Shown piece by piece: positions 25,603 to 34,368 of a stretch of DNA of 64,000 nt; the stretch's first letter is position 1; each line of letters opens with the position of its first letter. Both the position numbers and the translations under genes were made by a program. Below the pieces are notes generated by a model. It searched no databases. It worked only from the letters and a program-made list of their open reading frames with translations, and was not told where the DNA came from. The stretch comes from Endomicrobiales bacterium (lineage in GTDB: Bacteria; Elusimicrobiota; Endomicrobiia; Endomicrobiales; JAFGGC01), in NCBI GenBank assembly GCA_016930715.1, contig JAFGGC010000011.1:124001-188000 (forward strand), read 5' to 3'.

Positions 25603-26867
25603 AGTTTGTCTCTATACAGGTAGTATGCCTTGCGAAGTCTTCTCGAAAAAGGGCTGTTTGTTCCGTCGCCCTGTCCGCATATGCCTAGCCATTCGTCGTT
25701 GAATTTGTTGTCCATGGTCGGCCCGTCCCACGCCCCTGCGTCGGTGTCGTGTTTTTCAGGCGCGCCGCAGAGCCACCATTTGTCCAGCCAGCAGAAGATC
25801 ACTCCGCCCAGGGAATTGCCGGTTCCTTCACCCAGATAAGAATTATCTTCTATGTCCTTCCATGCGTTGCCGTGATACCTCGCCTGATAGTCCTCTTCGA
25901 CCGACCCCTTGAGCTGGTTGTACACGTCGCATCCGTACTCCGTTATTATGACCGGCCTGTCGACGTAAAACTTTACCCTGTCCCATAGCGTTCCGAAACC
26001 ATAGGGCCCTTTATAGGCGTTCATGCCGATAATATCGAGGTCATCGGCGTATCTGTCGTAGTACTTCAGTATACCATACGAGGCGTTACATACCCCCACC
26101 GGATGGTCGGGATCGAGTTTTTTTATCATTTTGCTCACTTCGCCCACGAACCGCGCGTACGTTTCGGGATCCGTATACGCGTTCGTGTTCGTGAAAGTGG
26201 AATTTTCGTAGTAACCTTTGACGTCGTTTTCGTTTCCGAGCATCCAGAGCAGCACGTAGGGCTCGTCCATATGCTCGAGCACCATTTCTCTCACGCTCTC
26301 CTTCATCTTCTCTCTTTGCCCGGGATCCGAATAGTCCGTGCCTTTAGACCATTCCGCTCCGCTTCCCATGGTGTAGGCCCCGAGAAAATTACCCATTATT
26401 ACCCTTATTCCGTAGGTCTTGTAAAGGTCCCTGAGTATCTGCTTGTTGACGTTCGTCGGGTGGTAAATTCTTATCGTGTTGCACCCCATTTCTTCCAATA
26501 ATTTGAAATCGCCCGTAGGTTTTTCTTTCTTGTCACGGAAATTGTTTGCATTCTTGTCCACCCACGATTCATAAGCGGGATCGCACACGCCGTTGAGGTT
26601 TGAATCGTAGTTCATCCATTCGTTCTTGGTCTTAGGTTTTACTCCTACAAGGTCCGGTGAGTATTCAACCCCCTTGACGATGAAAGGTTCGTTGTCGACT
26701 ATCATCTGCCAGGCTCCGCCCGAGAGCTTTATCAGCCTTACTTCGCCGTACCCCCTCTGTAAGACGACTTCGCCGAGGTCTTCCTCGCCAGCTACCGCGC
26801 TCCGCGCGAACACGACGCACGCGGCCGATACCAGGACAATAATGAACAATGAAAACATTTTTTTCAT
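25590..26867 (-). CDS. secreted GH2/GH5-like hydrolase with twin EF-hand-like loops
   Basis: The ATG at 26867, two bases after the upstream stop, gives about 425 residues with a signal peptide (FSLFIIVLVSAACVVFA). An earlier TTG at 26888 is possible but adds charged residues before the signal. The TIM barrel begins VKGVEYSPDLVG; the catalytic glutamates sit in LLWMLGNENDVKGYY and VIITEYGCDVYN. Near residues 86-115 two calcium-loop-like segments occur in a row (DSNLNGVCDPAYE and DKNANNFRDKKE), the first matching a 12-residue EF-hand loop. Related to the genes on both sides by duplication. Substrate unknown; probably a beta-glucan. Confidence 0.78.
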   Translation of the reverse strand: MKKMFSLFIIVLVSAACVVFARSAVAGEEDLGEVVLQRGYGEVRLIKLSGGAWQMIVDNEPFIVKGVEYSPDLVGVKPKTKNEWMNYDSNLNGVCDPAYESWVDKNANNFRDKKEKPTGDFKLLEEMGCNTIRIYHPTNVNKQILRDLYKTYGIRVIMGNFLGAYTMGSGAEWSKGTDYSDPGQREKMKESVREMVLEHMDEPYVLLWMLGNENDVKGYYENSTFTNTNAYTDPETYARFVGEVSKMIKKLDPDHPVGVCNASYGILKYYDRYADDLDIIGMNAYKGPYGFGTLWDRVKFYVDRPVIITEYGCDVYNQLKGSVEEDYQARYHGNAWKDIEDNSYLGEGTGNSLGGVIFCWLDKWWLCGAPEKHDTDAGAWDGPTMDNKFNDEWLGICGQGDGTNSPFSRRLRKAYYLYRDKLWAD

Positions 26868-26869
26868 AA

Positions 26870-28840
26870 CTATCTGTATTTTTCCCAAAGTTTTTTTAGC
26901 TCAAAACAGGCGGGCCTAAGCTGGCGCATGAACGGGCTGTGCTTTCCGTTGCCCTGCGACGTTATTCCCAGCCATTCCTCATAGCTCCATCCGTCAAGGA
27001 AAGGCGCCCCGAACTGCGGCACGGCGTCCTGCTTGTCGGGCTGAAGGTCCTTATATTGAGAGCACCTTTTTGCGTACCATTCCCTGTGCTGTTTCTGTAT
27101 CCTTTCAGGAAGGTCGGCATTGGCCTTCCACCATTCATCGGTCCATTCAAAAAGCATACCACCGAGGGCGTTACCAAAACCGCTGCCGGCAAAATTGTTC
27201 TCTATGTCCATCCAGTTTCCTTTGATATATTCCGCCTGCGCAGCTTCGTACTTTTTTCTGGGCCAGGAGGGATGATAGGCCGAACAACCGTATTCTGTCA
27301 CAACCACCGGCTTGTCATAAACGTTCTTCACGTCCTGCCACAACGAACCAAACCCCTCCTTGCCGCGGTACGAGTTAACCCCGAAGATATCTATCTCGGG
27401 CGCGTTCTCGGCGCATATGTCAAGATAAAGTATGTCGCCGTTGCATATGGCGACCGGCCTTTTCTTTGGATCCAGCGATTTGACCAGTTTTGCCGCCCTG
27501 TTAACGAAAGAATAATATGCCTCAGGCTGAAGCCTCGCGCGGCAGCCGTTACCGGCTTCGGAACCCGGAACGCCTGGCGCACCGTAGTTGTTCTCGTTGC
27601 CGAGAACCCACATAAGAATATATGGTTCGTTCCTGTATTCCTCCACCATTCGCTTAACACTCTCGAGCATTTTTTTTATCTGCACCGGATTCGTATAATC
27701 GGTACCGGTAAACCAGTCGGCCCCTGAAGCCGTGGCATACATCCCGATAAAATCGCCCATCAGGTACATGAAACCGTAATTTTTGTATCCTTCCATCAGG
27801 AGTTTCTTGTTGAAATCAAAATGATGGTACAGGCGCAGGGTGTTCACGCCCATATCCTTCATTAAATGAAAATCCCCGACATTTTCTTCCCCCTTGTTTT
27901 GCCTGTTATTGCGGTTCTTGTCGACCCATGCCTCGTAAGGAGCGTCTATGACGCCATTTTTATTGAAATCCGCGAACATCCAGTCGCGCGACGCGTTCAA
28001 CGTGCCGCGGTCCGGGCTCAAGCCCACTTTATTCGGTGAATAAGCCATCCCTCTCACGAAATAGGGCTTTCCGTCAACCTCCAGCTGCCAGTCCCCGTTT
28101 GAAAACCTGACAAGCCGCACGTTTCCCTTACCCGCGGTTTTGACGACCTTCGTGCTTTTTTCTCTTTTCTTTTTGGCTTTGGCGTGGTCATTTCTTGTCA
28201 CGAGCCTTCCGGGACTCACTATAAAAACATCATTCTTCGTATCCGAATCATAACTGTTTTTCACGATTATCGATGAATCCTCAAGCTCGATACCCAGTTC
28301 AGGATGGTTCGCGGTAAGATACTTTATTTTTGATATCGCTACCGGCGCCATGTACCACGGGGTTTCCCAGTACGTCCTGCCGGTGGATTTAGGAAAATGC
28401 ACTATTAGAGCGTAATAGGCTTTTACCGCGTGGCCGATGAGCCCTGATTTCTCAAGGGCGAGCGCCGTGTAGTACAGTTTCGCGCCAGGTTCTTCATTGG
28501 CCGTGGCCCACTTATAGAAACTTAGAGCGGCATCGTCATTGTTCACGTAGTTCCAGTGGCTACCGCCGAATTTCCTGCTTTTTTTGATTTTATCGTAAGC
28601 AGGGTCTTTAAGGACGCTTTCCCTGTTTGGAAATATGCCTTCCCCGACGGCTTTTTTCAGGTTTTCTGCGTCTTTTATCCTGTAATTGTACTTTTCGGTC
28701 CCGACATTCTCGAAGGTCCCGTACTTTGTATAGTCAACTACCCTCTCCGTGCCTTCGTCATAAAGCTCAAGTTCTGCGCCGTAAGCCGGCCTCAATGCCA
28801 CCAGTCCCAAAAATGCCGCTAAGATAAGTTCAATTCTCAT
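26870..28840 (-). CDS. secreted GH2/GH5-like hydrolase with N-terminal helical domain and twin EF-hand-like loops
   Basis: A 656-residue protein with a signal peptide ending near PAYGAE and an AGAGGA ribosome-site-like sequence just upstream. Residues about 30-200 form a helical, TPR-like region (YYTALALEKSGLIGHAVKAY); the GH barrel begins FVRGMAYSPNKVGL. Its glutamates lie in LMWVLGNENNYGAPG and VVTEYGCSAYHPSW. A canonical EF-hand loop DFNKNGVIDAPYE followed by DKNRNNRQNKGE occurs near residues 285-313. It is the promoter-proximal gene of the group of three hydrolases plus the PorV-like protein; I see no convincing promoter in front. Confidence 0.78.
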   Translation of the reverse strand: MRIELILAAFLGLVALRPAYGAELELYDEGTERVVDYTKYGTFENVGTEKYNYRIKDAENLKKAVGEGIFPNRESVLKDPAYDKIKKSRKFGGSHWNYVNNDDAALSFYKWATANEEPGAKLYYTALALEKSGLIGHAVKAYYALIVHFPKSTGRTYWETPWYMAPVAISKIKYLTANHPELGIELEDSSIIVKNSYDSDTKNDVFIVSPGRLVTRNDHAKAKKKREKSTKVVKTAGKGNVRLVRFSNGDWQLEVDGKPYFVRGMAYSPNKVGLSPDRGTLNASRDWMFADFNKNGVIDAPYEAWVDKNRNNRQNKGEENVGDFHLMKDMGVNTLRLYHHFDFNKKLLMEGYKNYGFMYLMGDFIGMYATASGADWFTGTDYTNPVQIKKMLESVKRMVEEYRNEPYILMWVLGNENNYGAPGVPGSEAGNGCRARLQPEAYYSFVNRAAKLVKSLDPKKRPVAICNGDILYLDICAENAPEIDIFGVNSYRGKEGFGSLWQDVKNVYDKPVVVTEYGCSAYHPSWPRKKYEAAQAEYIKGNWMDIENNFAGSGFGNALGGMLFEWTDEWWKANADLPERIQKQHREWYAKRCSQYKDLQPDKQDAVPQFGAPFLDGWSYEEWLGITSQGNGKHSPFMRQLRPACFELKKLWEKYR

Positions 28841-28928
28841 TTATTCCTCTTTTTTCTTTTGATTGTGCTGCAGCTGCTTTCCCGGATCGACTGGGCTGGA
28901 ATTTGACATCTAAATAAAAAGTATTTTA

Positions 28929-28972
28929 TGGCGGGCGAGACAGGGCCCGAACCTGTGACCCCATCCTTGTTT
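28929..28972 (-). pseudogene. tRNA 3'-half fragment
   Basis: On the minus strand the sequence shows an anticodon-stem remnant and variable loop (CAAGGATGGGGTC), a perfect T arm (ACAGG TTCGGGC CCTGT), an acceptor 3' strand CTCGCCC, a discriminator G and an encoded CCA. No 5' half precedes it. The first part is identical to the intact tRNA-Val 18 bases upstream, so it looks like a relic of a second tRNA-Val-like gene or of an integration event. Confidence 0.6.
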
Positions 28973-28989
28973 GTCGAGCAAAAAGTAAT

Positions 28990-29060
28990 GGGTAGTGCAG
29001 GGCTCGAACCTGCGACCCCATCCTTGTAAGGGATGTGCTCTTCCGCTGAGCTAACTACCC
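28990..29060 (-). tRNA. tRNA-Val (anticodon TAC)
   Basis: About 72 bases fold as a cloverleaf on the minus strand: acceptor GGGTAGT/ACTACCC, D arm GCTC/GAGC, anticodon arm CATCC-CTTACAA-GGATG with anticodon TAC, variable GGGTC, T arm GCAGG-TTCGAGC-CCTGC. CCA is not encoded. End positions may be off by one base. Confidence 0.93.
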
Positions 29061-29159
29061 ATTAACTAAATCTTGCTTCAAAGCTGCGCAAGGCCCAAAG
29101 ATCGCAATCATGTTCACCCGCCGTCAAGGCGGGCCGCTATGCTGCTCGCCCGATAACAA

Positions 29160-29187
29160 TATATAGCATTTATCAGCAAAAAATCAA
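29160..29187 (-). promoter_or_regulatory. putative promoter of tRNA-Val
   Basis: TTGATT (29187-29182) and TATATA (29165-29160) on the minus strand with 16-base spacing; the -35 overlaps the stop codon of the GH94-like gene. Transcription would begin about 90 bases before the tRNA. Confidence 0.4.
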
Positions 29188-32100
29188 GCGATAAAAACGT
29201 CGATTCTTTCAGCCTGTCGTTTCCTTATGCTTTCCGCCATGTCGCCCGAAACGCTTCCGGCGAAAACAGTGTCCTTCTTGCCGTTGAACCAGTGCACGTC
29301 TATCTTCGACACCTGATAATTACCGTCAAAAAGGTCCTTCTTCGCGGGATTGTGATAGCAAACCAGAGTTTTGCCAAGGAAATTGAATAGAAACATATTG
29401 TTCTTGTCGAAATACTCCCTTGGTATCGCGGGTTTAAGCTTGAACACCAGTTCTCCGTTCTCGCTTATGCTGAAGGGCCCCAGGCCCGAAGTCATCGCTA
29501 TCCAGATCTCTATAAGTTCCGCCGTTGATCCGCTAAGCCGCGCCACGAAACCTTTGCCGTGGATCCTCGGGTCCGGAAACGCGCTCGAAGCGATGAAGGA
29601 AGAATTCTCCAGTATGTTCCGTCCGTAGGTCTCGGGCTTCTGGAAGCACACGCCCGCCTTGGAAAACTCTGAGAAAAACACCTTATACAGACCGGATTTA
29701 AGAAGCTCGAGCAGATATTTATATTCCATATGCATCCATATTGATTCATTCTCTAGCCAGCCCGGCGAAAATACCGTGCACCTTCCGATGTCCGTGCTTT
29801 CGTTCTTCAGGGGCGCGTTTACCTTGTACATACCCAGCTTTTTGTCGAAAAGCGCGCTTTTCCGGACTTTGTTGTGATAATCAAGCGCGGTTTTCTTGTC
29901 ATTAATCGTTTTCAGGTAATGGACGCTTGATTCCAGGAACAACGGGAGCGGTTTTTTCCTGAACTTGTATATCTTCACGCAAGGCCAACCACGGTGACTC
30001 GTGAGCTTCGTAGGTTTGTATGAAACTGCTTCGTACGAGAAATATGTGTAGAACAATCCTGATTTCGGGTCTTTAGCCTTGTCTATTCCCCTGTCAATTT
30101 TTGCTAGCGCGTGTTTTATAAACGCAGCGAGTTCCGAAACGCTTAAGTTCTTTTCCCTGCCTGACAATCCGTACAGAGTTTTTTCCCGGTATTTTTCCTT
30201 CAGAGCAGATGATTTATCCCAGTATACGAACGGCCTCTGCCTCTCAGTCCTTCTCATCAGCAAACCCAGCGAAACGAAGAACTCGTGAATTTCCTCGGGC
30301 AATGCTACTTTAGTATCGCCGGCCAGCTTGAGATCCTTTATCGCCCTTTCGAAAAAAAGGAGCATTCTCTTCAGTTCTAATGTTTCGCACACCGAAGAAC
30401 CAAAAACACCGGGCAGCCCGTTAAGTGCGTCATACCATCCGGGTTTTTCCGCCTCCATCTCGACCCCTATGCCTTCTGGATCCAAGGTGCTTATCTTGTT
30501 AAGCGCTATGCAAAGCATTTTAGTGATCAGATTTGTCTTGTAGATGCTTCCGTGGCCTTTTTTCGTCCTAACGAAGTGCGGATTGTGGGTTCTGGCCCTC
30601 AGCATTTTCGACTTGCCGGTGTTCAAGACCACCGAATCGAACTGCCTGATTTTTCCGTTCGCGTTCACGTGTTTTTCCGCTCTCGGCACCACGACGTGGG
30701 TGTTGTCGAAGAAAACCAATTCCTTTTTCTCGAACAGGATTTCGCCCAGCCTCTCCGGATATACCGCCAAATAGCTCTTTAGAAGGTCCAGGTTGTACGT
30801 CCAGTGGTCTACCCAAAATCCCTCACCGTGATCTGAATCATTAAACCACTCTGAAACCGATAGTGCGGCCAATAGAAATTCTTCGGCCTTGCAGCCCTTG
30901 AGCCTTATTCCGTTCTGCTCGAGAAAAAGCAGCAGGCTTCCCGGTTCGTACTTTTTAGAGAAGAAATTTTCCGCTTTTGTCACGTCGGCAGGTTTCAGGT
31001 ATTTTCTGAGAAGCGCTCTTGATTTCATATTTTTGGCGTCAAGGATGAATGACGCGCCCTTGACAAGAAGCGGATTGTAACCGTCGAGTTGGACAAGATT
31101 GTAGAAAAACAGAAGGTTGTAGTCTTCAACTTCAGGAGTAAAGAAAACGTCGTTCCTCTTGTTCTGGTTCATGTCGCGGTAGTTCCCGTTTCCTTGAGAG
31201 TAATACGAGGGGGCAAGTTGGAAAAAGTTGTAATCCCTTTCCATGTCACCGTGTTTTCTCGAGAATACATAGAACACGAGTTTACCTTTTTCCGTGTCGA
31301 GGACTATCGGCATTCCTCCGCGCAGCAGGTTGTCGAGGTAGCTCTGCTTGCAGTAAAGGTCAAACTCCCTGATACCCGAACGCGTCTCTATCGGCTCCGT
31401 GACGTCGTCAATAATATCCCTGTTCTCGCCCATCTTTGTTTTAAAATACGAGGAATCCCTCTGGGCTTTTTTCACGAACGCATTCAATTTTTCTTCGCTT
31501 TCGATATGGCCTGTCACGGAATAAAGCGTCTGACTCTTCTTCGGCGCCAGCCTCATTTCCATATAGCTCATCGCTGACGGATACTTATTATCGCCCGCCT
31601 GGATTTTCGGGATACGGTACTTCTTGTTACTGAAAAACTCCACCGGATACACGTAGCTCTGGTCGTGGCCGAAGACAAGCTCAGGGTCTATTACCGGCTG
31701 AGTCCTGTAACGCCTGTTTCCGGTGTCCATTATCCCGAAGTAGAAATTCCCTTTTCTGACTTCCGTAACTTCTGGTCGGTCGTTTATTTCGACCTTTACC
31801 TTGTAAAAGGGCGCGCAGGCCTTTTCCACGTTCGTCACGGTGACCCAGGCCTGGGCGGTGTAGCTCATCGCCTTGAGTACTTCTGCGCTCATCCAGTACG
31901 GAATGATCCGCGGGAGGCCGTCGATGATTTCGGTCTCAAGGCTTTGTTTGCCCATGTTTTCGAAGGTGACCGCTCTCACCAACGCCGCTATCGGTTCGTT
32001 CGGTACTGTGAAATAACGGACCGTGGTCCTGAGGTTCAGCGTTCTGTTGGTTTCCTTGAACAATACTTCGTGCGGCCTTATCTGCATTTCCTGCGACACG

Positions 32101-32453
32101 TCGTAACCGGATCCCGTATATTGTTCTGCAAGGAAGGGCTCGTACAAGTATGTTTCCTTCTCTTTTTTAACCTTTATGAACGTGCGGAACCCCTGCGTGG
32201 CCACGGCATTGTACGCCGCGTCGGCAGGCGAGAACTCCATTATGGAGTAATCCTTGTTCTTGATTCCCATGGACGCTATGCCCTGGTTGCGGTTTACGTA
32301 AAAGACCCACATCGGGATCCCTTTCAAACCCGCTATTCCTGGAAAAAAGCTCGAAAATGGGCGCGCCAGGTTATAGTTCTCGATCACGAACGTCCCGTCT
32401 TCCAACAAACTGTAGTGTACCTCGTGCGCATTGTTGTTGCTGTTGTTGGCCAT
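29184..32453 (-). CDS. GH94/GT36-like glycoside phosphorylase (cellobiose phosphorylase family)
   Basis: A 1089-residue cytoplasmic protein with no signal peptide. The N-terminal beta-sandwich domain begins HYSLLEDGTFVIENYN and FFPGIAGLKGIPMWVFY; the (alpha/alpha)6 barrel holds the expected general acid Asp in PGWYDALNGLPGVFGSS (near residue 675), and the C-terminal part includes FVARLSGSTAELIEIWIAMT and SGLGPFSI. The internal motif RDMNQNKRNDVFF looks calcium-loop-like. GH94 enzymes split beta-glucosides with phosphate, yielding sugar-1-phosphate; the actual linkage is unknown. A GAGG ribosome site lies six bases before the ATG. It follows purB by only 32 bases, so it may share the nucleotide transcript. 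Confidence 0.82.
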   Translation of the reverse strand: MANNSNNNAHEVHYSLLEDGTFVIENYNLARPFSSFFPGIAGLKGIPMWVFYVNRNQGIASMGIKNKDYSIMEFSPADAAYNAVATQGFRTFIKVKKEKETYLYEPFLAEQYTGSGYDVSQEMQIRPHEVLFKETNRTLNLRTTVRYFTVPNEPIAALVRAVTFENMGKQSLETEIIDGLPRIIPYWMSAEVLKAMSYTAQAWVTVTNVEKACAPFYKVKVEINDRPEVTEVRKGNFYFGIMDTGNRRYRTQPVIDPELVFGHDQSYVYPVEFFSNKKYRIPKIQAGDNKYPSAMSYMEMRLAPKKSQTLYSVTGHIESEEKLNAFVKKAQRDSSYFKTKMGENRDIIDDVTEPIETRSGIREFDLYCKQSYLDNLLRGGMPIVLDTEKGKLVFYVFSRKHGDMERDYNFFQLAPSYYSQGNGNYRDMNQNKRNDVFFTPEVEDYNLLFFYNLVQLDGYNPLLVKGASFILDAKNMKSRALLRKYLKPADVTKAENFFSKKYEPGSLLLFLEQNGIRLKGCKAEEFLLAALSVSEWFNDSDHGEGFWVDHWTYNLDLLKSYLAVYPERLGEILFEKKELVFFDNTHVVVPRAEKHVNANGKIRQFDSVVLNTGKSKMLRARTHNPHFVRTKKGHGSIYKTNLITKMLCIALNKISTLDPEGIGVEMEAEKPGWYDALNGLPGVFGSSVCETLELKRMLLFFERAIKDLKLAGDTKVALPEEIHEFFVSLGLLMRRTERQRPFVYWDKSSALKEKYREKTLYGLSGREKNLSVSELAAFIKHALAKIDRGIDKAKDPKSGLFYTYFSYEAVSYKPTKLTSHRGWPCVKIYKFRKKPLPLFLESSVHYLKTINDKKTALDYHNKVRKSALFDKKLGMYKVNAPLKNESTDIGRCTVFSPGWLENESIWMHMEYKYLLELLKSGLYKVFFSEFSKAGVCFQKPETYGRNILENSSFIASSAFPDPRIHGKGFVARLSGSTAELIEIWIAMTSGLGPFSISENGELVFKLKPAIPREYFDKNNMFLFNFLGKTLVCYHNPAKKDLFDGNYQVSKIDVHWFNGKKDTVFAGSVSGDMAESIRKRQAERIDVFIA

Positions 32454-32485
32454 ATAAACCTCGTATTCAGGTTGTTATTGATGCC

Positions 32486-33781
32486 TCAGTAAGAAAATAC
32501 CCTTTTAAAAATAAAATCGGTCTTCGCCAAATGTGATTTAATGCTGAACGCTTTCTTGATCTCGCCAGATGAAAGGTGTTTTGAAATATTTTTGTTGCTC
32601 AATGCGGCCGTTTCCATGTTAACGCCTTTCTTCCTCGCCTCGAAAGCCGTTTTCTGCACGTATTCATAGGCCTTTTCCCTTTGAAGCCCTTTTCCTACAA
32701 GCGACAAAAGAAGCGCGCCCGAGAAAATCCCATCTTTTGTTTTGTCCAGGTTAGCCTTCATGTTCTCGGGATAAACCGCCAGCCCGGAAAGCAGCTTGTT
32801 CATTCGTACTACCATGAAATCAAGGGCTATGGAAGCGTCCGGCATTATTATTCTCTCCGCTGAAGAATGGCTGATATCGCGTTCGTGCCAAAGGGCCACG
32901 TTTTCCAATGACGTCATGGCGTACCCCTTTAGAACACGCGCAAGCCCGCAGATGTTCTCTGACAGGATTGGATTGCGCTTGTGGGGCATGGCCGACGACC
33001 CCTTCTGACCTTTTGTGAACGGTTCTTCCACCTCACGGACTTCGGTTTTCTGCAAATGCCTTATTTCGACGGCAAAGCGTTCAAGCGAACTGCCTATTAT
33101 CGCAAGCCGGCACAAGTACGCCGCGTGCCTGTCTCTCGGCACGATCTGCGTGGACACCGGCTCTGGTTTCAGCCCCAATTTCTTGCAGACATATTCCTCC
33201 ACCTTCGGGTCGAGGTGGGCGAACGTCCCAACGGCTCCGGAAACTTTTCCGTAACTTATTCCCTTCACGGTAACCTGGATGAGCTCTATGGCGCGCATTA
33301 TTTCCGAATAAAACGAAGCCATTTTCAAACCAAACGTTATCGGCTCTGCGTGAACTCCGTGGGTGCGCCCGATCATCGGCGTGTCCTTGTATTTCATCGC
33401 GAGTTTTTTTATGGTCTTTGCCAGGTCCTCGAGGTCCCTCTCCAATAACTTGCACGACTGCATCATCTGCACCGCAAGGGCGGTATCCAGCACGTCGGAC
33501 GACGTCATCCCGAGATGCAGGTACTTCGCAGACGGCCCCACCCTTTCCCCGATCTGGGTCAGAAACGCTATGATATCGTGTTTCACTGTCTCTTCTATCG
33601 CCTGTATCCTCTTAACGTTTATTTTGGATTTCCTTATTATGTCGTCTATCGCTTTTCTAGGAATCTTGCCTATCTTTGCCATCGCCTCCGCGGCCAGTAT
33701 TTCTACGGCAAGCATTATCCTGAATTTGTTATCATCGGACCAAATCTGCGCCATCTCATCCCTTGTGTATCTTGGTATCAT
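32486..33781 (-). CDS. purB: adenylosuccinate lyase
   Basis: A 431-residue fumarase-superfamily lyase. It begins MIPRYTRDEMAQIWSDDNKF, contains HLGMTSSDVLDTALAVQMMQ, MIGRTHGVHAEPITFGLK with the catalytic His, and the flexible signature loop GSSAMPHKRNPILSEN. It acts twice in purine synthesis, releasing fumarate from SAICAR and from adenylosuccinate. The start overlaps the purN stop by 4 bases. It is the last purine gene of the long nucleotide run. Confidence 0.97.
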   Translation of the reverse strand: MIPRYTRDEMAQIWSDDNKFRIMLAVEILAAEAMAKIGKIPRKAIDDIIRKSKINVKRIQAIEETVKHDIIAFLTQIGERVGPSAKYLHLGMTSSDVLDTALAVQMMQSCKLLERDLEDLAKTIKKLAMKYKDTPMIGRTHGVHAEPITFGLKMASFYSEIMRAIELIQVTVKGISYGKVSGAVGTFAHLDPKVEEYVCKKLGLKPEPVSTQIVPRDRHAAYLCRLAIIGSSLERFAVEIRHLQKTEVREVEEPFTKGQKGSSAMPHKRNPILSENICGLARVLKGYAMTSLENVALWHERDISHSSAERIIMPDASIALDFMVVRMNKLLSGLAVYPENMKANLDKTKDGIFSGALLLSLVGKGLQREKAYEYVQKTAFEARKKGVNMETAALSNKNISKHLSSGEIKKAFSIKSHLAKTDFIFKRVFSY

Positions 33782-34368
33782 ACCGCCTCCAGTAACACTT
33801 TAAGAATCGCTTTTGGATATATCCTGTGCTCAACTTCAAGGACCCGTTTTGCCAGAGTTTCAGGCGTATCATCCGGTTCCACGCGCACCCTTTCCTGCAT
33901 TATGATGCTTCCGTGGTCATATTCATTGTCCACCGAATGCACCGTCGCGCCCGACTCCTTGTCTCCGGAGTTTATAACCGCTTCGTGAACGTGATGCCCG
34001 TACATGCCTTTTCCGCCGTACTTGGGCAAAAGGGCCGGATGAATGTTTATGACCCTGTAAGCGTCCACGATTCCAGGTTCCACCTTCAGCAAAAATCCCG
34101 CGAGACACACGACATCGACGCCGTGTTTCTTTAACTGCCCCCCCACTTCTTTAAAATAGGACATTGAATCAGCAGACTTTTCCCTGTCCAGGTAAACCGC
34201 CGGTATTTTATGCTTCTTCGCGCGTTCAAGCCCGTAAGCGTCGCTCTTATTGGATATCACGACCGCCACTTCTGCTTTTCCCGCAAGTATTCCGTTCTCG
34301 CAGGCGTCAATTATGGACTGAAGGTTTGAGCCTCCTCCTGAAATTAAAACTCCCAGCCTTTTTTTCAT
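33778..34368 (-). CDS. purN: phosphoribosylglycinamide formyltransferase
   Basis: A 196-residue formyl-tetrahydrofolate-dependent GAR transformylase: start RLGVLISGGGSNLQSIIDAC, active-site region INIHPALLPKYGGKGMYGHHVHEA with the Asn-His pair, then GATVHSVDNEYDHGSIIMQE. It carries out step 3 of purine synthesis. It shares one base with the purM stop and overlaps purB by four. Confidence 0.96.
   Translation of the reverse strand: MKKRLGVLISGGGSNLQSIIDACENGILAGKAEVAVVISNKSDAYGLERAKKHKIPAVYLDREKSADSMSYFKEVGGQLKKHGVDVVCLAGFLLKVEPGIVDAYRVINIHPALLPKYGGKGMYGHHVHEAVINSGDKESGATVHSVDNEYDHGSIIMQERVRVEPDDTPETLAKRVLEVEHRIYPKAILKVLLEAV

Larger units (their letters stand above)
28841..29183. other. 343-base gap: tRNA-Val, tRNA fragment and promoter
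   Basis: No protein gene is visible here. It holds an intact tRNA-Val, a 3'-half tRNA fragment downstream of it on the same strand, a putative tRNA promoter overlapping the end of the GH94-like gene, and a GC-rich hairpin (29118-29134, CCCGCC/GGCGGG) between promoter and tRNA. The 28841-28928 part shows nothing I can name. Confidence 0.7.

Noticed and set aside
26939-27727. Plus-strand open frame of 262 codons opposite the largest of the three secreted hydrolases
   Set aside because: The minus-strand gene has a signal peptide, catalytic motifs and good start; the plus-strand product shows no motif.
28929-29152. Split or permuted tRNA, or tmRNA, formed by the distant GGGCGAG/CTCGCCC pair
   Set aside because: The upstream part has no D arm and no tag-like frame; the complementarity is only 7-8 bases and may be chance. 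Kept only as a fragment.
29155-29170. Third NrdR-box-like sequence (core TATATATTG) before tRNA-Val
   Set aside because: No partner box lies 31 bases away and the bases are better explained as an AT-rich -10 region of a tRNA promoter.
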